The position numbers and the translations under genes are program-made. From Photobacterium angustum (GTDB lineage: Bacteria > Pseudomonadota > Gammaproteobacteria > Enterobacterales > Vibrionaceae): a DNA stretch of 64,000 nucleotides. The notes under the pieces are model-generated. The model worked only from the letters and a program-made list of their open reading frames with translations, was not told where the DNA came from and ran no database searches. The stretch covers positions 1,116,001-1,180,000 of the forward strand of contig NZ_MSCJ01000003.1 of assembly GCF_002954615.1 (NCBI RefSeq). Direction: 5' to 3'. Positions 1 to 9,002 of this stretch are shown in pieces (position 1 is the stretch's first letter; each line of letters opens with the position of its first letter).

Positions 1-751
1 GTGAATGAACTTCAACAACGATCTGTCCGTTAGGTTCAACTGAATACTTTACTGGTTGATTAATAATGCGAACTTGTGTTCCTAACGCAACATGTGGGAA
101 TAACCACTCAACATCCCATGGGTTCATACGAATACAGCCACCACTAACGCGCATACCAATACCAAAATCTTTATTAGTACCGTGAATTAGATATTCTCCA
201 TGACCATAAGCTAAACGCATTTTATAGTCACCTAATGGATTATCAGGGCCAGCAGGTACAACTGCAGGAAGAATATCTCCCCTTGCAGCATGTTCTTTAC
301 GAATAGATGCTGGAGGTGTCCACGTTGGATTCTTCACTTTTTCATTGATACTTGTTGTCATACTTGGGGTTTCACGTCCAACTCGACCGATACCAATAGG
401 GAAGATATAAACTTTTGATGCATCGTCTTTTGGAAAGTAATACAGACGAAGTTCAGCAAGATTAACCACAATGCCCTTGTGAGCAACATCAGGTAAAACA
501 ACCTTTGTTGGAACTTCAAGTAAACGTCCAGGAGCAGGAAGAAAAGGATCAATGCCTTTATTCGCAGCCATCATGCCTAAAAATCCGACATTATACTTAT
601 TGGCAATATCAGCGAGACTATCCCCTTTTTGTACTTCGTAGTAATTAGGTGTACCAACGATATTACTACCATCGGTTGGTAATTGATATTCAATTGCATT
701 TACAGCAGATGATACCAAACAAGTAAGTGAAAGAAGCAATGCGCGGTACAA
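1..751 (-). CDS. LysM-containing L,D-transpeptidase (YkuD family), 3' end outside window
   Basis: Periplasmic enzyme that forms L,D cross-links in peptidoglycan or attaches proteins to it, using an active-site cysteine. About 250 residues are visible; the C-terminus runs off the left edge. After a signal peptide (about residues 1-19, ending VNA) comes a LysM domain (YYEVQKGDSLADIANKYNVG), then the YkuD domain with HGTN (His near 190) and SGGCIRMNPWDV (catalytic Cys near 206). The start is a TTG at 749-751: GGAG lies 8 bases upstream and no ATG or GTG is in frame before it. The layout matches ErfK/YbiS-type transpeptidases, but which E. coli Ldt is the true counterpart cannot be told here. Confidence 0.92.
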   Translation of the reverse strand, partial: MYRALLLSLTCLVSSAVNAIEYQLPTDGSNIVGTPNYYEVQKGDSLADIANKYNVGFLGMMAANKGIDPFLPAPGRLLEVPTKVVLPDVAHKGIVVNLAELRLYYFPKDDASKVYIFPIGIGRVGRETPSMTTSINEKVKNPTWTPPASIRKEHAARGDILPAVVPAGPDNPLGDYKMRLAYGHGEYLIHGTNKDFGIGMRVSGGCIRMNPWDVEWLFPHVALGTQVRIINQPVKYSVEPNGQIVVEVHS

Positions 752-1079
752 AACGACGTCTCCGTTAATTAATTTCCTGAGTCTATTTGCAACAAACCCA
801 AACATTTTGTTGCATAGTCAGTATTACTCTCTAATACAAACTATAAACAAACCTTTACAATTCATAGTACTTTATATAAGCAATTTCTACTAGCGAGCGT
901 TATGTTTTAGATTTAATCTGATCCTTTTAATCAATCAGTTACATAACTTAACTATGCGAATAATAGTAAAATCAATTATATCTATACTACTATACCGTTA
1001 ATACAAAAAAAGAGCTGTTAGGTTACGGTAAACTTAACAACTCTTTAATTACTATTTCAAGACTACGGTATTTAGCAAG
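752..1079. other. Intergenic region, transpeptidase promoter and desaturase 3' end
   Basis: AT-rich, with no coding frame that I can support. It should carry the promoter of the leftward L,D-transpeptidase on its left side and holds the desaturase terminator on its right side. Confidence 0.5.
1005..1046 (-). terminator. Intrinsic terminator of the desaturase gene
   Basis: Imperfect stem with arms at 1009-1024 and 1031-1046. Read on the minus strand it is followed by a run of seven T residues, just after the desaturase stop codon. Confidence 0.75.
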
Positions 1080-2213
1080 TTACATCGTATATTGCTGCGT
1101 CAAACCCTTCCATGCTCGCCGTTGTTGCTCTAGTCGGGCTTGCATAGATTTATATTGCTGAATGAACTCAAAATTATCATAGCTGTTGGCTATTTTTTGC
1201 TTCTCCATATCAAGCAAACGCTTTTTTGCTTGATAATAATCTGAAATTTTAGCAATCAAAGCTTCATACTCTTGCTGAAGCTGCGTTAGCCTTGCGACAT
1301 TATTCGGCATCTTACTCAATTGTTGTTGGATTCGTTTAAATTGCATTTTTGCTTTGGTTTTTTCAATTCGGTCAGCAGGCGTAACTTTTAAATTTCTTGT
1401 CCAACCTATCCATGAACATGCCTTAATCAACCATTTAGTTGGGTCAAACTGCCACCAGCAAATACCATTTCGATAGTCATTTTCAAAAATATGGTGATAG
1501 TTATGATAGCCCTCACCAAAAGTTAAAAAAGCCAATAATCCGTTATCACGAGCGGTATTTCTATCAGTATAAGGCTGAGACCCCCAAATATGCGCCAATG
1601 AATTGATGAAAAAAGTCGTATGATGGCTTAGTACTAATCGTAGAAAGCCAACAAGCAATAGTGCTCCCCAAATATCACCATGAATAAACCCGAACGCTAA
1701 TGGAATACCAAAATTGGTACCAATCGCTAGCCATAGATAATATTTATGCTGCCACATAACTATTTTATCTTTTTGTAAATCACGGCAATTGTCGTAGTCA
1801 TAGTATCGACTCGCTTGATAATCACGCAACATCCAACCAATATGGCTATAAAAGAAACCCTTTTTTGCTGAATAAGGATCTTTATCATTGTTATCAACAT
1901 GTCGGTGATGAATGCGATGATCTGAAGACCAATGTAAAATACTATTTTGCAATGCAAATGCACCGCCAATTGCAAAGATGAAACGGAGCATTGCATTCGC
2001 TTGATAAGTTTTATGCGACCATAAACGGTGATATCCCGCAGTTATAGACATACCACAAAAGCTAAATGCTACAACTAACATTAATATTTGTGCCCAATCG
2101 AAACCATATTGATACGCATAAAGCGGAACACCAATAATCGCAACGAGTAACGTCACACTAAAAACGGCGACATTTAACCAAAGTACAGGGGGTTTTTGCT
2201 GTTGAGTTGTCAT
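1080..2213 (-). CDS. Acyl-CoA (delta-9 type) fatty acid desaturase
   Basis: Integral membrane di-iron desaturase that puts a double bond into saturated acyl chains, tuning membrane fluidity. The 377 residues show all three histidine boxes: HRLWSH (62-67), HRIHH (99-103) and HNYHH (237-241), with paired hydrophobic stretches near 12-55 and 150-200. The C-terminal 80 residues are charged and look like a coiled coil, longer than the minimal desaturase core. A FabR-like dyad lies just upstream (2234-2251), suggesting joint control with unsaturated fatty acid synthesis. Transcribed alone and closed by its own terminator. Substrate chain length is unknown. Confidence 0.93.
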   Translation of the reverse strand: MTTQQQKPPVLWLNVAVFSVTLLVAIIGVPLYAYQYGFDWAQILMLVVAFSFCGMSITAGYHRLWSHKTYQANAMLRFIFAIGGAFALQNSILHWSSDHRIHHRHVDNNDKDPYSAKKGFFYSHIGWMLRDYQASRYYDYDNCRDLQKDKIVMWQHKYYLWLAIGTNFGIPLAFGFIHGDIWGALLLVGFLRLVLSHHTTFFINSLAHIWGSQPYTDRNTARDNGLLAFLTFGEGYHNYHHIFENDYRNGICWWQFDPTKWLIKACSWIGWTRNLKVTPADRIEKTKAKMQFKRIQQQLSKMPNNVARLTQLQQEYEALIAKISDYYQAKKRLLDMEKQKIANSYDNFEFIQQYKSMQARLEQQRRAWKGLTQQYTM

Positions 2214-2233
2214 CCTATAATCACTCTACATTC

Positions 2234-2251
2234 AGCGTACACATGTAAGCC
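2234..2251 (-). promoter_or_regulatory. Putative FabR-like operator
   Basis: The dyad AGCGTACACATGTAAGC lies 20 bases before the desaturase start. It resembles, from memory, the FabR sites upstream of enterobacterial fabA and fabB (AGCGTACA followed by TGT-GC). The position fits a promoter-overlapping repressor. No alignment was run. Confidence 0.5.
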
Positions 2252-2305
2252 AGAATATATGCGCTATTTACGACTATCAATAGATAAGCTGCATTTTCAT
2301 ACGAC

Positions 2306-2785
2306 CTACTCGACTAATGTGATACCTGCCACATCATAACGCGCTGAAATCTGATTATAGTGTTTATGCTCTCGCTGGTAAAAGCTTATCGGCATTGCAT
2401 CTCGTAGCCCTTGCTTGGATAAATAAGCATATTCTTCACGTGTCATTACTACATACTTCAATTGCTCATTTAATAAATTACGCAAGCCTTCAATAGTCAA
2501 AACATCATCTCTTACCATGGCTTTCATATAGCCAATTATTACAGATAACGGCACTAACATATCTCTAATAAGCAATTTACGATCCATGATCTTAGCTGCA
2601 TTTGTTGTTCGAATACCTATATCAAAAATTGCTTGCCAATCAGGCTTATCTTGTTTGGTTACGGCACCATAGGTAAAACAGTAATACGCTTCTATGAATG
2701 CTTTAAGATGATGATACCGCTCCGCATGCACTTCAATATAGATATGCTGTAGTTCAAGATCAGCGTCATATGAATGTCTTACCAC
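2306..2785 (-). CDS. Conserved hypothetical protein
   Basis: About 159 residues, soluble, with no signal peptide or membrane segment, and not recognised. It is mostly helical-looking, with many Tyr and His residues in the first third (YIEVHAERYHHLKAFIEAYY). Start choice: the frame is open to an ATG at 2812 with no ribosome site; a GGAGG at about 2793-2797 sits 7 bases before a GTG at 2785 but only 1 base before the ATG at 2791. The GTG is therefore preferred. The gene lies head-to-tail upstream of the desaturase, about 90 bases away, but the operator between them suggests separate control. Confidence 0.6.
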   Translation of the reverse strand: MVRHSYDADLELQHIYIEVHAERYHHLKAFIEAYYCFTYGAVTKQDKPDWQAIFDIGIRTTNAAKIMDRKLLIRDMLVPLSVIIGYMKAMVRDDVLTIEGLRNLLNEQLKYVVMTREEYAYLSKQGLRDAMPISFYQREHKHYNQISARYDVAGITLVE

Positions 2786-2939
2786 CTTCATTCCTCCAAA
2801 ATAAAAATTCATTATATAGCATCTAATACTCAGACTTTTTACGTACTATTTATTGAGATTTCAAATAATTTGTATCGTATGAAATTTTTACAGCTTTTAT
2901 CAGGTCTACTAATTTAAGCCATTTTTTGTAGGGAACGTT

Positions 2940-3953
2940 ATGCTAATTAAGAGAACAAACAAATGGGATTTAAGTGAAAATGATGTCACGCCAGAGTCCA
3001 TTTATCATCAACGCCGCGATATTTTAAAAAAGTTGGGTATTGCAGCAGCAAGTCTTCCGTTAGCCTCTAATGCAACGGCGGGTATTTTTGATGTGTTCTC
3101 AAATGACGATCAGAAAACAATCGATAACCGTCGTCCACTTTCTACAATAAGATCACCGTTATCTGATCCAAAGCTTTCACTTACACCAGAAAATAAGATC
3201 ACTCAATATAATAACTTTTATGAGTTTGGTACGGATAAATCATCACCTGCTATTCGAGCTGAAAATTTTGTTACCGATCCATGGCAAGTAAAGATTGACG
3301 GTCTTGTTAATAAGCCTTTAACGCTTAACTATGATGACTTATTTTCTTTGTTTCCATTAGAAGAGCGCATTTACAGGCTACGTTGTGTCGAAGCATGGTC
3401 TATGAATGTTCCATGGATTGGTTTTAGCTTAAGCGATATTATTAAACGTGCCGATCCTACTAGTCGCGCGAAATATGTCGCGTTTCAGACCCTCTATGAT
3501 CCAAAGCAAATGCCAGGACAAGCATCTCGCTCATTAGGAGGCGGTATTGATTATCCGTATGTGGAAGGATTACGCCTTGATGAAGCGCTACACCCTCTTA
3601 CACTCTTATCTGTTGGGTTATATGGTCAGACTCTCCCGCCACAGAATGGCGCTCCACTCCGTTTAGTTGTACCTTGGAAATATGGCTTCAAAAGCATTAA
3701 ATCGATTGTACGTATTACGTTAACGGACAAACAACCACCAACAACATGGAACATGTTAGCGTCAGATGAATATGGCTTTTATGCCAATGTAAACCCAACA
3801 GTCGATCATCCTCGTTGGAGTCAAGCAAGTGAACGTTTTATAGGAGAAGGTAATATATTCAGTAGTCGACGTCAGCCTACCACCATGTTTAACGGATATG
3901 CGGATGCTGTTGCGAGCTTGTATAAAGGTATGGATCTAAAAAGGAACTACTAA
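2940..3953 (+). CDS. msrP: Protein-methionine-sulfoxide reductase catalytic subunit MsrP
   Basis: Periplasmic molybdopterin enzyme (former YedY) that reduces methionine sulfoxide in oxidised envelope proteins. The 337 residues begin with a twin-arginine signal ([18 protein letters not shown], residues 25-42), then the sulfite-oxidase fold with the Mo-ligand cysteine in [10 protein letters not shown] (Cys149). Length matches the family (about 330). The stop codon is 2 bases before msrQ, which encodes the haem membrane partner, so the two form an operon. Tat export after cofactor insertion follows from the family. Confidence 0.97.
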   Translation: MLIKRTNKWDLSENDVTPESIYHQRRDILKKLGIAAASLPLASNATAGIFDVFSNDDQKTIDNRRPLSTIRSPLSDPKLSLTPENKITQYNNFYEFGTDKSSPAIRAENFVTDPWQVKIDGLVNKPLTLNYDDLFSLFPLEERIYRLRCVEAWSMNVPWIGFSLSDIIKRADPTSRAKYVAFQTLYDPKQMPGQASRSLGGGIDYPYVEGLRLDEALHPLTLLSVGLYGQTLPPQNGAPLRLVVPWKYGFKSIKSIVRITLTDKQPPTTWNMLASDEYGFYANVNPTVDHPRWSQASERFIGEGNIFSSRRQPTTMFNGYADAVASLYKGMDLKRNY

Positions 3954-3955
3954 TA

Positions 3956-4621
3956 ATGAAATCTCAAAGAAAGAAGCGTTTTTTAAAGCTAAACCCTAAA
4001 CATATTACTTATCTGAAAGTAATAATTCACGCCGTTAGCTTATTCTTTCTTATTGTATTAGTTCTCCAAACATTCAATGGTGGTTTTGGTGCCGATCCAG
4101 TTAAGGACATTGAGCACTTCACAGGAAAAGCGGCATTGAATACATTATTCATTACTATGCTTATTAGCCCTATTGCTATGTACTTAAAACAAGGGGCTTT
4201 GGTAAAAACACGGAGAGTATTGGGCTTATATAGCTTTTTTTGGGCATTGCTACACTTGAGTGTTTATGTCTCGCTTGACTTAGGATTTGACTGGGCTTTA
4301 GTCGGTGAGGAAATCACTCAACGTCCGTATTTAGCTATTGGCGCAATTAGCTGGCTAATTTTATTATTATTGACTTTGACTTCTACTCAGAAGTTACAAC
4401 GTATACTGGGAGCACGCTGGCAAAAACTTCATAACTGGGTATACCTTGCTTTAATATTGAGCCCAATTCATTATTTATGGTCTGTCAAATCTGGTATTAC
4501 TGAGCCAGTCATCTATATCGTTATTGCAAGCTTGCTTTTATTAAGTCGCAGAGACAAATTTAGACGTGGATTAGCTCATATTGGTGTCAACAGAGGTCAG
4601 AAAACGACGACATCAAATTAA
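3956..4621 (+). CDS. msrQ: MsrQ haem-binding membrane subunit
   Basis: Inner-membrane b-type cytochrome (former YedZ, ferric reductase-like fold) that passes electrons from the quinone pool or cytosolic flavin to MsrP. The 221 residues have about six hydrophobic segments; the family histidines appear in IEHFTGKAALN, ALLHLSVY, KLHNWVYLALI and LSPIHYLWS. It follows msrP by 2 bases and is closed by a strong terminator at 4670-4707, so the operon is bicistronic. Confidence 0.95.
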   Translation: MKSQRKKRFLKLNPKHITYLKVIIHAVSLFFLIVLVLQTFNGGFGADPVKDIEHFTGKAALNTLFITMLISPIAMYLKQGALVKTRRVLGLYSFFWALLHLSVYVSLDLGFDWALVGEEITQRPYLAIGAISWLILLLLTLTSTQKLQRILGARWQKLHNWVYLALILSPIHYLWSVKSGITEPVIYIVIASLLLLSRRDKFRRGLAHIGVNRGQKTTTSN

Positions 4622-4669
4622 TCCACACAACACCTATTAATTTTAGTGAATGCTTTTCACTGTCTAGTA

Positions 4670-4707
4670 ACCTGTACCTAAATCCCAATTGGTACAGGTC
4701 TTTTTTT
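4670..4707 (+). terminator. Intrinsic terminator of msrPQ
   Basis: Nine-base perfect stem (4670-4678 with 4691-4699) followed by C and seven T residues. Confidence 0.85.
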
Positions 4708-4811
4708 ATCTACTCTCTATATATCATTAAAACTTCAAGTATTACATGACATTGCAGAATTTTATGCTACGATAAACTTCTTGCATCTTTAGTTGTTGTA
4801 TATGTTATTTC

Positions 4812-5453
4812 ATGAAGGCCATTCATTTGTTCAGTGATATTTTAGCAACGAGCGTTGAGGAATTTGCTCATGATTGCATGTTGCTATGTGAGCAACACTA
4901 CCCAACGATTCATAGCCGAGGCATGCAAGAAGATCATTTAGCTAAAACGCTTTGCCGCCGTATTGCAACTAATTGTGCACAACAAAACGCACCCCTCAAA
5001 ATTACTCACATAGACAAAAGCCAACATACATCGCAAGCTATCTACTGCTTACAGCACGAACACTCATATATCTGGGTGATTGCTCATCACTTCATTAGTG
5101 CCAATAAAGCCCGTAGAGATGCATTACTTAGTACCATTGAGCAAGTACAACGTAACTTTTCTACTAATGGTGAACACTACCTAATGGTGATTGCAGATCA
5201 CTGGTTTGATCGCAGTAAAGCGAGTAAGGAACTCCCCGCTTGGTGGCTTGGTGAATTACCTGAAAATCATCTTGAATATGCTGCAACAGGAATAAAGCTT
5301 CAATACAGTGAGAGCAGTTTTACTGAATCGGTAAAACAACGCTTTCATTTAATAAATGGCAGCATGTCGATTAAACATCCTTTTGTTCGTCATAATAATC
5401 AATCCCCTGTTTTACGTTATATCTTCTTAACTGCAATTTATAAGATTGACTAA
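4812..5453 (+). CDS. Hypothetical protein
   Basis: 213 residues, cytosolic by appearance, and not recognised. It has no membrane segment or signal. It is rich in His and Trp, with conspicuous stretches HEHSYIWVIAHHF (near 82-95) and YLMVIADHWFDRSK (near 122-136) that look like buried strands. The ATG start lacks a clear ribosome site. It stands alone between the msrPQ terminator and the MATE gene, all on the plus strand. Confidence 0.6.
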   Translation: MKAIHLFSDILATSVEEFAHDCMLLCEQHYPTIHSRGMQEDHLAKTLCRRIATNCAQQNAPLKITHIDKSQHTSQAIYCLQHEHSYIWVIAHHFISANKARRDALLSTIEQVQRNFSTNGEHYLMVIADHWFDRSKASKELPAWWLGELPENHLEYAATGIKLQYSESSFTESVKQRFHLINGSMSIKHPFVRHNNQSPVLRYIFLTAIYKID

Positions 5454-5565
5454 CTCACCATTCCGATTGAAAATGCGCCAAATTTTTAATCTAACCGAAT
5501 AAGTATGATGTAACTTAAACGGTTTTTAGTGTGATATCTCCTATCACCATACACGGAATGTTCTT

Positions 5566-6894
5566 ATGTCTGTCTCCTCATCTCAACCGTTATCATTACG
5601 TGATGATTCTATTTTTCGTTTATTCTGGCGTTATACACTCCCAACTATCGCTGCTATGTTGGTTACCGGCATTTATGTTGCTGTCGATGGTATGTTTGTT
5701 GGTCACTTTATTGGTGAAGACGGACTCGCAGCAATCATACTTGGCTATCCCATTGGATCTATTCTTTACGCCATAGGTGCACTTATTGGTATGGGTGCAT
5801 CGGCATTAGTTTCGATAAAACTGGGGGAAGATAAAACAGACGAAGCTAGAAAAATTGTTGGGAACGCATTCAGCTTATGCCTAATTGCTGCAATGATTAT
5901 TTGTGGATTAGGAATCACATTTGGCACAGATATACTGCAATGGGTTGGCGCTGAGGGAAGAATCCTATCTATGGCTGAAGATTACCTCTTCTGGTACTTC
6001 AGTATGGGTTTCTTTGCCATCATCTCAATGGCATTTTCATCACTATTACGTAATGATGGACAACCCAAACGTGTAACATACATCATGATTTTCGGTGGTC
6101 TGCTGAATATCTTCTTAGACTGGCTATTTATTGTGGTGATCCCCTGGGGATTAACAGGCGCAGCTATTGCCACAATGCTATCTCAAGCTGCCACCAGTAT
6201 ATTGTGTTTACAACATTTCTTTAGCGATAAATCGACACTACGAATTCATTGGGACAGCCTAAAACTTAAACTTGATACCTGCTTACAAATATTAAAACTC
6301 GGAACATCAAGTTTACTCATGTACATGTACCTTTCTGTCGTACTGATTTTACACAACAAAGCTTTCTTGATGGTCGGTAAACCGATTCATGTCGCAGCCT
6401 ACGGCATCGTGAGCTATACGGAGGCTTTCTTCTATTTAATTTTCGAAGGCATTGCATTAGGCACACAACCGATCACGAGTTTTAATACAGGTGCAGGTTT
6501 AAAAGATCGTGTGATCAAAGCACGAAACCTTGCTTTTGCCGTTACTCTTGCTGTCGCGCTTATTGGCGTCACAATCCTCTATAGTTTACCCGATTATGTC
6601 GTGTATTTATTCGCAGGTGATAATCAACTGCTTCAACCTGTTGCTATAAACGGTATGCACCTTTATTTCTGGGGATTACCTTTCGAAGGGTTATTACTCA
6701 TTGGTGCGACCTATTTCCAATCAATTAACATGGCAAAAGAAGCGTCGATATTAACTGGTGGAAAGTTAATCCTTATCTCTATCTTCATCTTTACGTTCGC
6801 GCATATTTTTGGCGTTAACGGTGTATGGGTCGCATTACCTTTTTGTAGTTTTCTTCTAACCAGTTGGATGATTATTAAAATCAGGAAAATTTAA
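5566..6894 (+). CDS. MATE family efflux transporter
   Basis: Inner-membrane cation-coupled exporter of the multidrug and toxic compound extrusion family. 442 residues with about twelve hydrophobic segments in two homologous halves; MFVGHFIGEDGLAA near residue 43 and the second-half ITSFNTGAGLKDR are typical of the NorM/DinF superfamily. GGAA upstream supports the ATG at 5566. Substrate cannot be assigned. A second, different MATE gene lies at 59843-61189. Confidence 0.9.
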   Translation: MSVSSSQPLSLRDDSIFRLFWRYTLPTIAAMLVTGIYVAVDGMFVGHFIGEDGLAAIILGYPIGSILYAIGALIGMGASALVSIKLGEDKTDEARKIVGNAFSLCLIAAMIICGLGITFGTDILQWVGAEGRILSMAEDYLFWYFSMGFFAIISMAFSSLLRNDGQPKRVTYIMIFGGLLNIFLDWLFIVVIPWGLTGAAIATMLSQAATSILCLQHFFSDKSTLRIHWDSLKLKLDTCLQILKLGTSSLLMYMYLSVVLILHNKAFLMVGKPIHVAAYGIVSYTEAFFYLIFEGIALGTQPITSFNTGAGLKDRVIKARNLAFAVTLAVALIGVTILYSLPDYVVYLFAGDNQLLQPVAINGMHLYFWGLPFEGLLLIGATYFQSINMAKEASILTGGKLILISIFIFTFAHIFGVNGVWVALPFCSFLLTSWMIIKIRKI

Positions 6895-6902
6895 CCGTTA
6901 AC

Positions 6903-6936
6903 ACGGTAGTTGGTATTTAACATCACTACCGTTTTC
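6903..6936 (+). terminator. Weak intrinsic terminator after the MATE gene
   Basis: ACGGTAGT (6903-6910) pairs with ACTACCGT (6925-6932), followed by only a short T tract, 9 bases past the stop codon. Confidence 0.5.
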
Positions 6937-7183
6937 TATTAAAAGATGATTGTCGCCAATTTTAGCGAGGAAAAAACCTAAAAAAAACAAAAAATAATAA
7001 TATAACCATCTGATTTTAATTGCTTTATCATTATTCCTTACTTATCTTTTCTATTCACTTAGCATTCTAATCATTCCGCATTAATCTAGCTCTCGTTCCA
7101 AAGACACTGGTTACTTTTCCGAATCCTTTACAGTAACTGCTGATTTTGGGACATGTTATTTTAATAAATACGAGTGAATAAGA

Positions 7184-7825
7184 ATGAAAAAAATTCTAAC
7201 CCCTGTGGCAATCCTAGTTTCAACTTTTGCAGTCACAGCTGCCCATGCTGAAGCAAAGGTAGATTATTTTGCTGGTGTAGATGCTGGTGTAAATTTCGGT
7301 GCGAAACAGTCGAAGAAAACCGATCGATATACGCTAAATCAGAAAACTAAAGCTGCACCAGTTTATGGTATTCATGGCGGTGTTACGATTGATGATCATC
7401 ACCGAGTTACACTAGGCTACAACCACAGCGAGCAAAAACTGAAAGAAGCAGTTAATAAAAAGCATTTTGATTCGATTTCAGCAGCTAAAAACGGTGTAGA
7501 TACATTAAAATTGCAATATGATTATGTTTACAATCTAACAAACAATATTAATATTACAGGAGGTACTCACTTAGGATATCAGTGGTATGGCAAAACTAAG
7601 GATACAGGTAAATTATCTGATAAAGATCGTCCAAAATATAATAAACATTTGGATGGCATGATCTATGGTCTACAAACAGGTATTGAATATAATATTGACC
7701 AGTGGACAATCGGTACTGAATTAGGTTACTCATGGAAAGATCAAAATAATTACTACGGTGATCGTACAAAAACTAAGAATTCTGGTGAAGGAACCTTCTT
7801 AACAAGTGTTTCTTACCATTTTTAA
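7184..7825 (+). CDS. Small outer-membrane beta-barrel protein
   Basis: 213 residues with a clear signal peptide (residues 1-22, ending AHA) and alternating polar/hydrophobic strands ending in TFLTSVSYHF, the aromatic C-terminal signature recognised by the BAM machinery. Size and pattern suggest an eight-stranded OmpA/OmpX/OmpW-like barrel; GGVTIDDHHRVTLGYNHS and GTELGYSWKD look like strand pairs. Lys-rich loops may face outside. Exact family and ligand are unknown. A roughly 280-base AT-rich leader precedes it. Confidence 0.75.
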   Translation: MKKILTPVAILVSTFAVTAAHAEAKVDYFAGVDAGVNFGAKQSKKTDRYTLNQKTKAAPVYGIHGGVTIDDHHRVTLGYNHSEQKLKEAVNKKHFDSISAAKNGVDTLKLQYDYVYNLTNNINITGGTHLGYQWYGKTKDTGKLSDKDRPKYNKHLDGMIYGLQTGIEYNIDQWTIGTELGYSWKDQNNYYGDRTKTKNSGEGTFLTSVSYHF

Positions 7826-7850
7826 AAATAAATAACGAGCCAGCTCTTAA

Positions 7851-7878
7851 AGGCCATTAGAAAGGAATCTAATGGCCT
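7851..7878 (+). terminator. Stem-loop after the barrel gene
   Basis: Ten-base perfect stem (7851-7860 with 7869-7878), 26 bases past the stop codon, but followed by C residues rather than T. It is either an RNA 3'-protecting hairpin or an atypical terminator. Confidence 0.4.
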
Positions 7879-8088
7879 CCCCCTCTAAATAAATCGTAGC
7901 ACCTTTGACTAAATGAATCGTTAACGTGAGCTCTTCATATATTCGTTTTATTTTCTAGTAACACTAAGAGAACAATAGGTTCATTTATCTACTTTGATTT
8001 TTTAACGAATCCTAAATTACGTTTATCAGAGTCAGTAAAAATTAAAATAATCAAAGTTAAATTTTAAAAAATAGAACTTAGTATAAAT

Positions 8089-8352
8089 ATGAAAAAGACA
8101 TTATTATTAGCTATTTCCTTAATTGCGTTAATTGGTTGTTCAACAGTTTCAAATGCAAGAGTTGTTAAGAGAGTGGTAACTTCACAACACGGATTGGTTG
8201 TTCAACAGTTTCAAATGCCTAGAGTTGTTAAGAGAGTGGTAACTTCACCTCACGAGTATGTATAAAAAGTAGTTAAGTACAATCGCTGGGGTGATAAAGT
8301 TGTAAAAAAGACCAAGTGTCATCATGGTCAATGTAATACGGGTAAAAAATAA
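8089..8352 (+). pseudogene. Tiny Cys/His lipoprotein copy with internal stop and duplication
   Basis: The frame from ATG 8089 encodes a lipoprotein signal (MKKTLLLAISLIALIGC) and is a paralogue of the next gene. A 62-63 base internal duplication (8131-8254) repeats the ARVVKRVVTS segment, and a TAA at 8263-8265 cuts the protein at 58 residues. The same frame then resumes with KVVKYNRWGDKVVKKTKC and a CHHGQC motif up to TAA at 8350-8352. The downstream part is nearly identical to the intact copy, so this looks like a recently broken gene. A 58-residue product may still be made. Confidence 0.7.
8131..8254 (+). repeat. 62-base tandem duplication inside the broken lipoprotein gene
   Basis: The unit starting ATTGGTTGTTCAACAG at 8131 recurs at 8193. 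A one-base insertion (CT for A after AAATGC) restores the frame, so the total expansion is 63 bases. Copies differ at very few positions. Confidence 0.85.
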
Positions 8353-8371
8353 AATAGGATTTAATATATAT

Positions 8372-8587
8372 ATGAAAAAGACATTATTATTAGCTATTTT
8401 CTCAATTTCTTTAATGGGTTGTGCACCACTTTCAAGTGCCAGACCATATAAGAGAGTAGAAATTTCACATCACGGTCATGTAAGAAAAGTAGTTAAATAT
8501 AATCGTTGGGGTAATAAGGTTGTGAAAAAGACCAAGTGCTATCATGGTCACTGTAAAACAACAAAAAAAGAAATAGTAAATTGGTAA
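8372..8587 (+). CDS. Tiny Cys/His-rich lipoprotein
   Basis: 71 residues. A lipoprotein signal with lipobox LMGC (Cys17) is followed by a basic body and a C-terminal TKCYHGHCKTTKK motif with two cysteines flanking HGH, which could bind metal or form a disulfide. The start at 8372 matches the start of the paralogue at 8089; the frame is open further upstream but only across the end of that paralogue. Not recognised as a named family. Probably envelope-anchored after lipidation. Part of a tandem array with a dead copy before it and a partial copy behind it. Confidence 0.75.
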   Translation: MKKTLLLAIFSISLMGCAPLSSARPYKRVEISHHGHVRKVVKYNRWGNKVVKKTKCYHGHCKTTKKEIVNW

Positions 8588-8646
8588 TAAGGTTTTGAAA
8601 AAGACCAAGTGTCGTCATGGTCACTGTAAAACGACAAAAAATAAAT
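8580..8646 (+). repeat. Partial third copy of the lipoprotein 3' end
   Basis: The bases after TTGGTAATAAGG repeat the 3' end of the preceding gene (encoding KKTKCRHGHCKTTKN) with a few changes. The stop codon of the 8372 gene lies inside the repeat junction, so the array grew or shrank by unequal exchange at this point. Confidence 0.75.
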
Positions 8647-8674
8647 CATATATTAATATTTAGTCATTATGAAT

Positions 8675-8700
8675 AAAGGCAAGTAATATTGCCTTTTATT
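8675..8700 (+). terminator. Intrinsic terminator after the lipoprotein array
   Basis: AAAGGCAA (8675-8682) pairs with TTGCCTTT (8689-8696), followed by TTATTATTG. Confidence 0.6.
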
Positions 8701-8703
8701 ATT

Positions 8704-8829
8704 GTTTAAGTTTTTTCCATACAATGCGTTCAGAACTGCTTTAGCGGTTAACTTATCACTATTCGGGATAAGATAATAATCGATCACGATTCCAAATTTA
8801 TCGACAGAGCCACAGATTCCCCTTGTTAT
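8704..8829 (-). pseudogene. Transposase fragment (IS6-like DDE core)
   Basis: On the minus strand about 42 codons read GICGSVDKFGIVIDYYLIPN then SDKLTAKAVLNALYGKN. This resembles the central catalytic block of IS6-family transposases (a RAVDK.G..IDFYL....D...AK.FL pattern, recalled rather than aligned). Stops lie immediately upstream in the same frame and no terminal repeats were seen, so this is a remnant. It adjoins the rearranged lipoprotein array. Confidence 0.6.
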
Positions 8830-9002
8830 CTTTTATTAGTTGCTAAACTAATGCTGTTAAATACTTCATACTGAATAATTCATACTTATTTAAAATCAGA
8901 TATCGTTTAATTTTTACTTCATCTGAAAAGAAAACTGAGCAATAAATATTTATATACACACTAATGAGTAATAATTTAACGTTAACTTGGTTAAAGTAAA
9001 AT

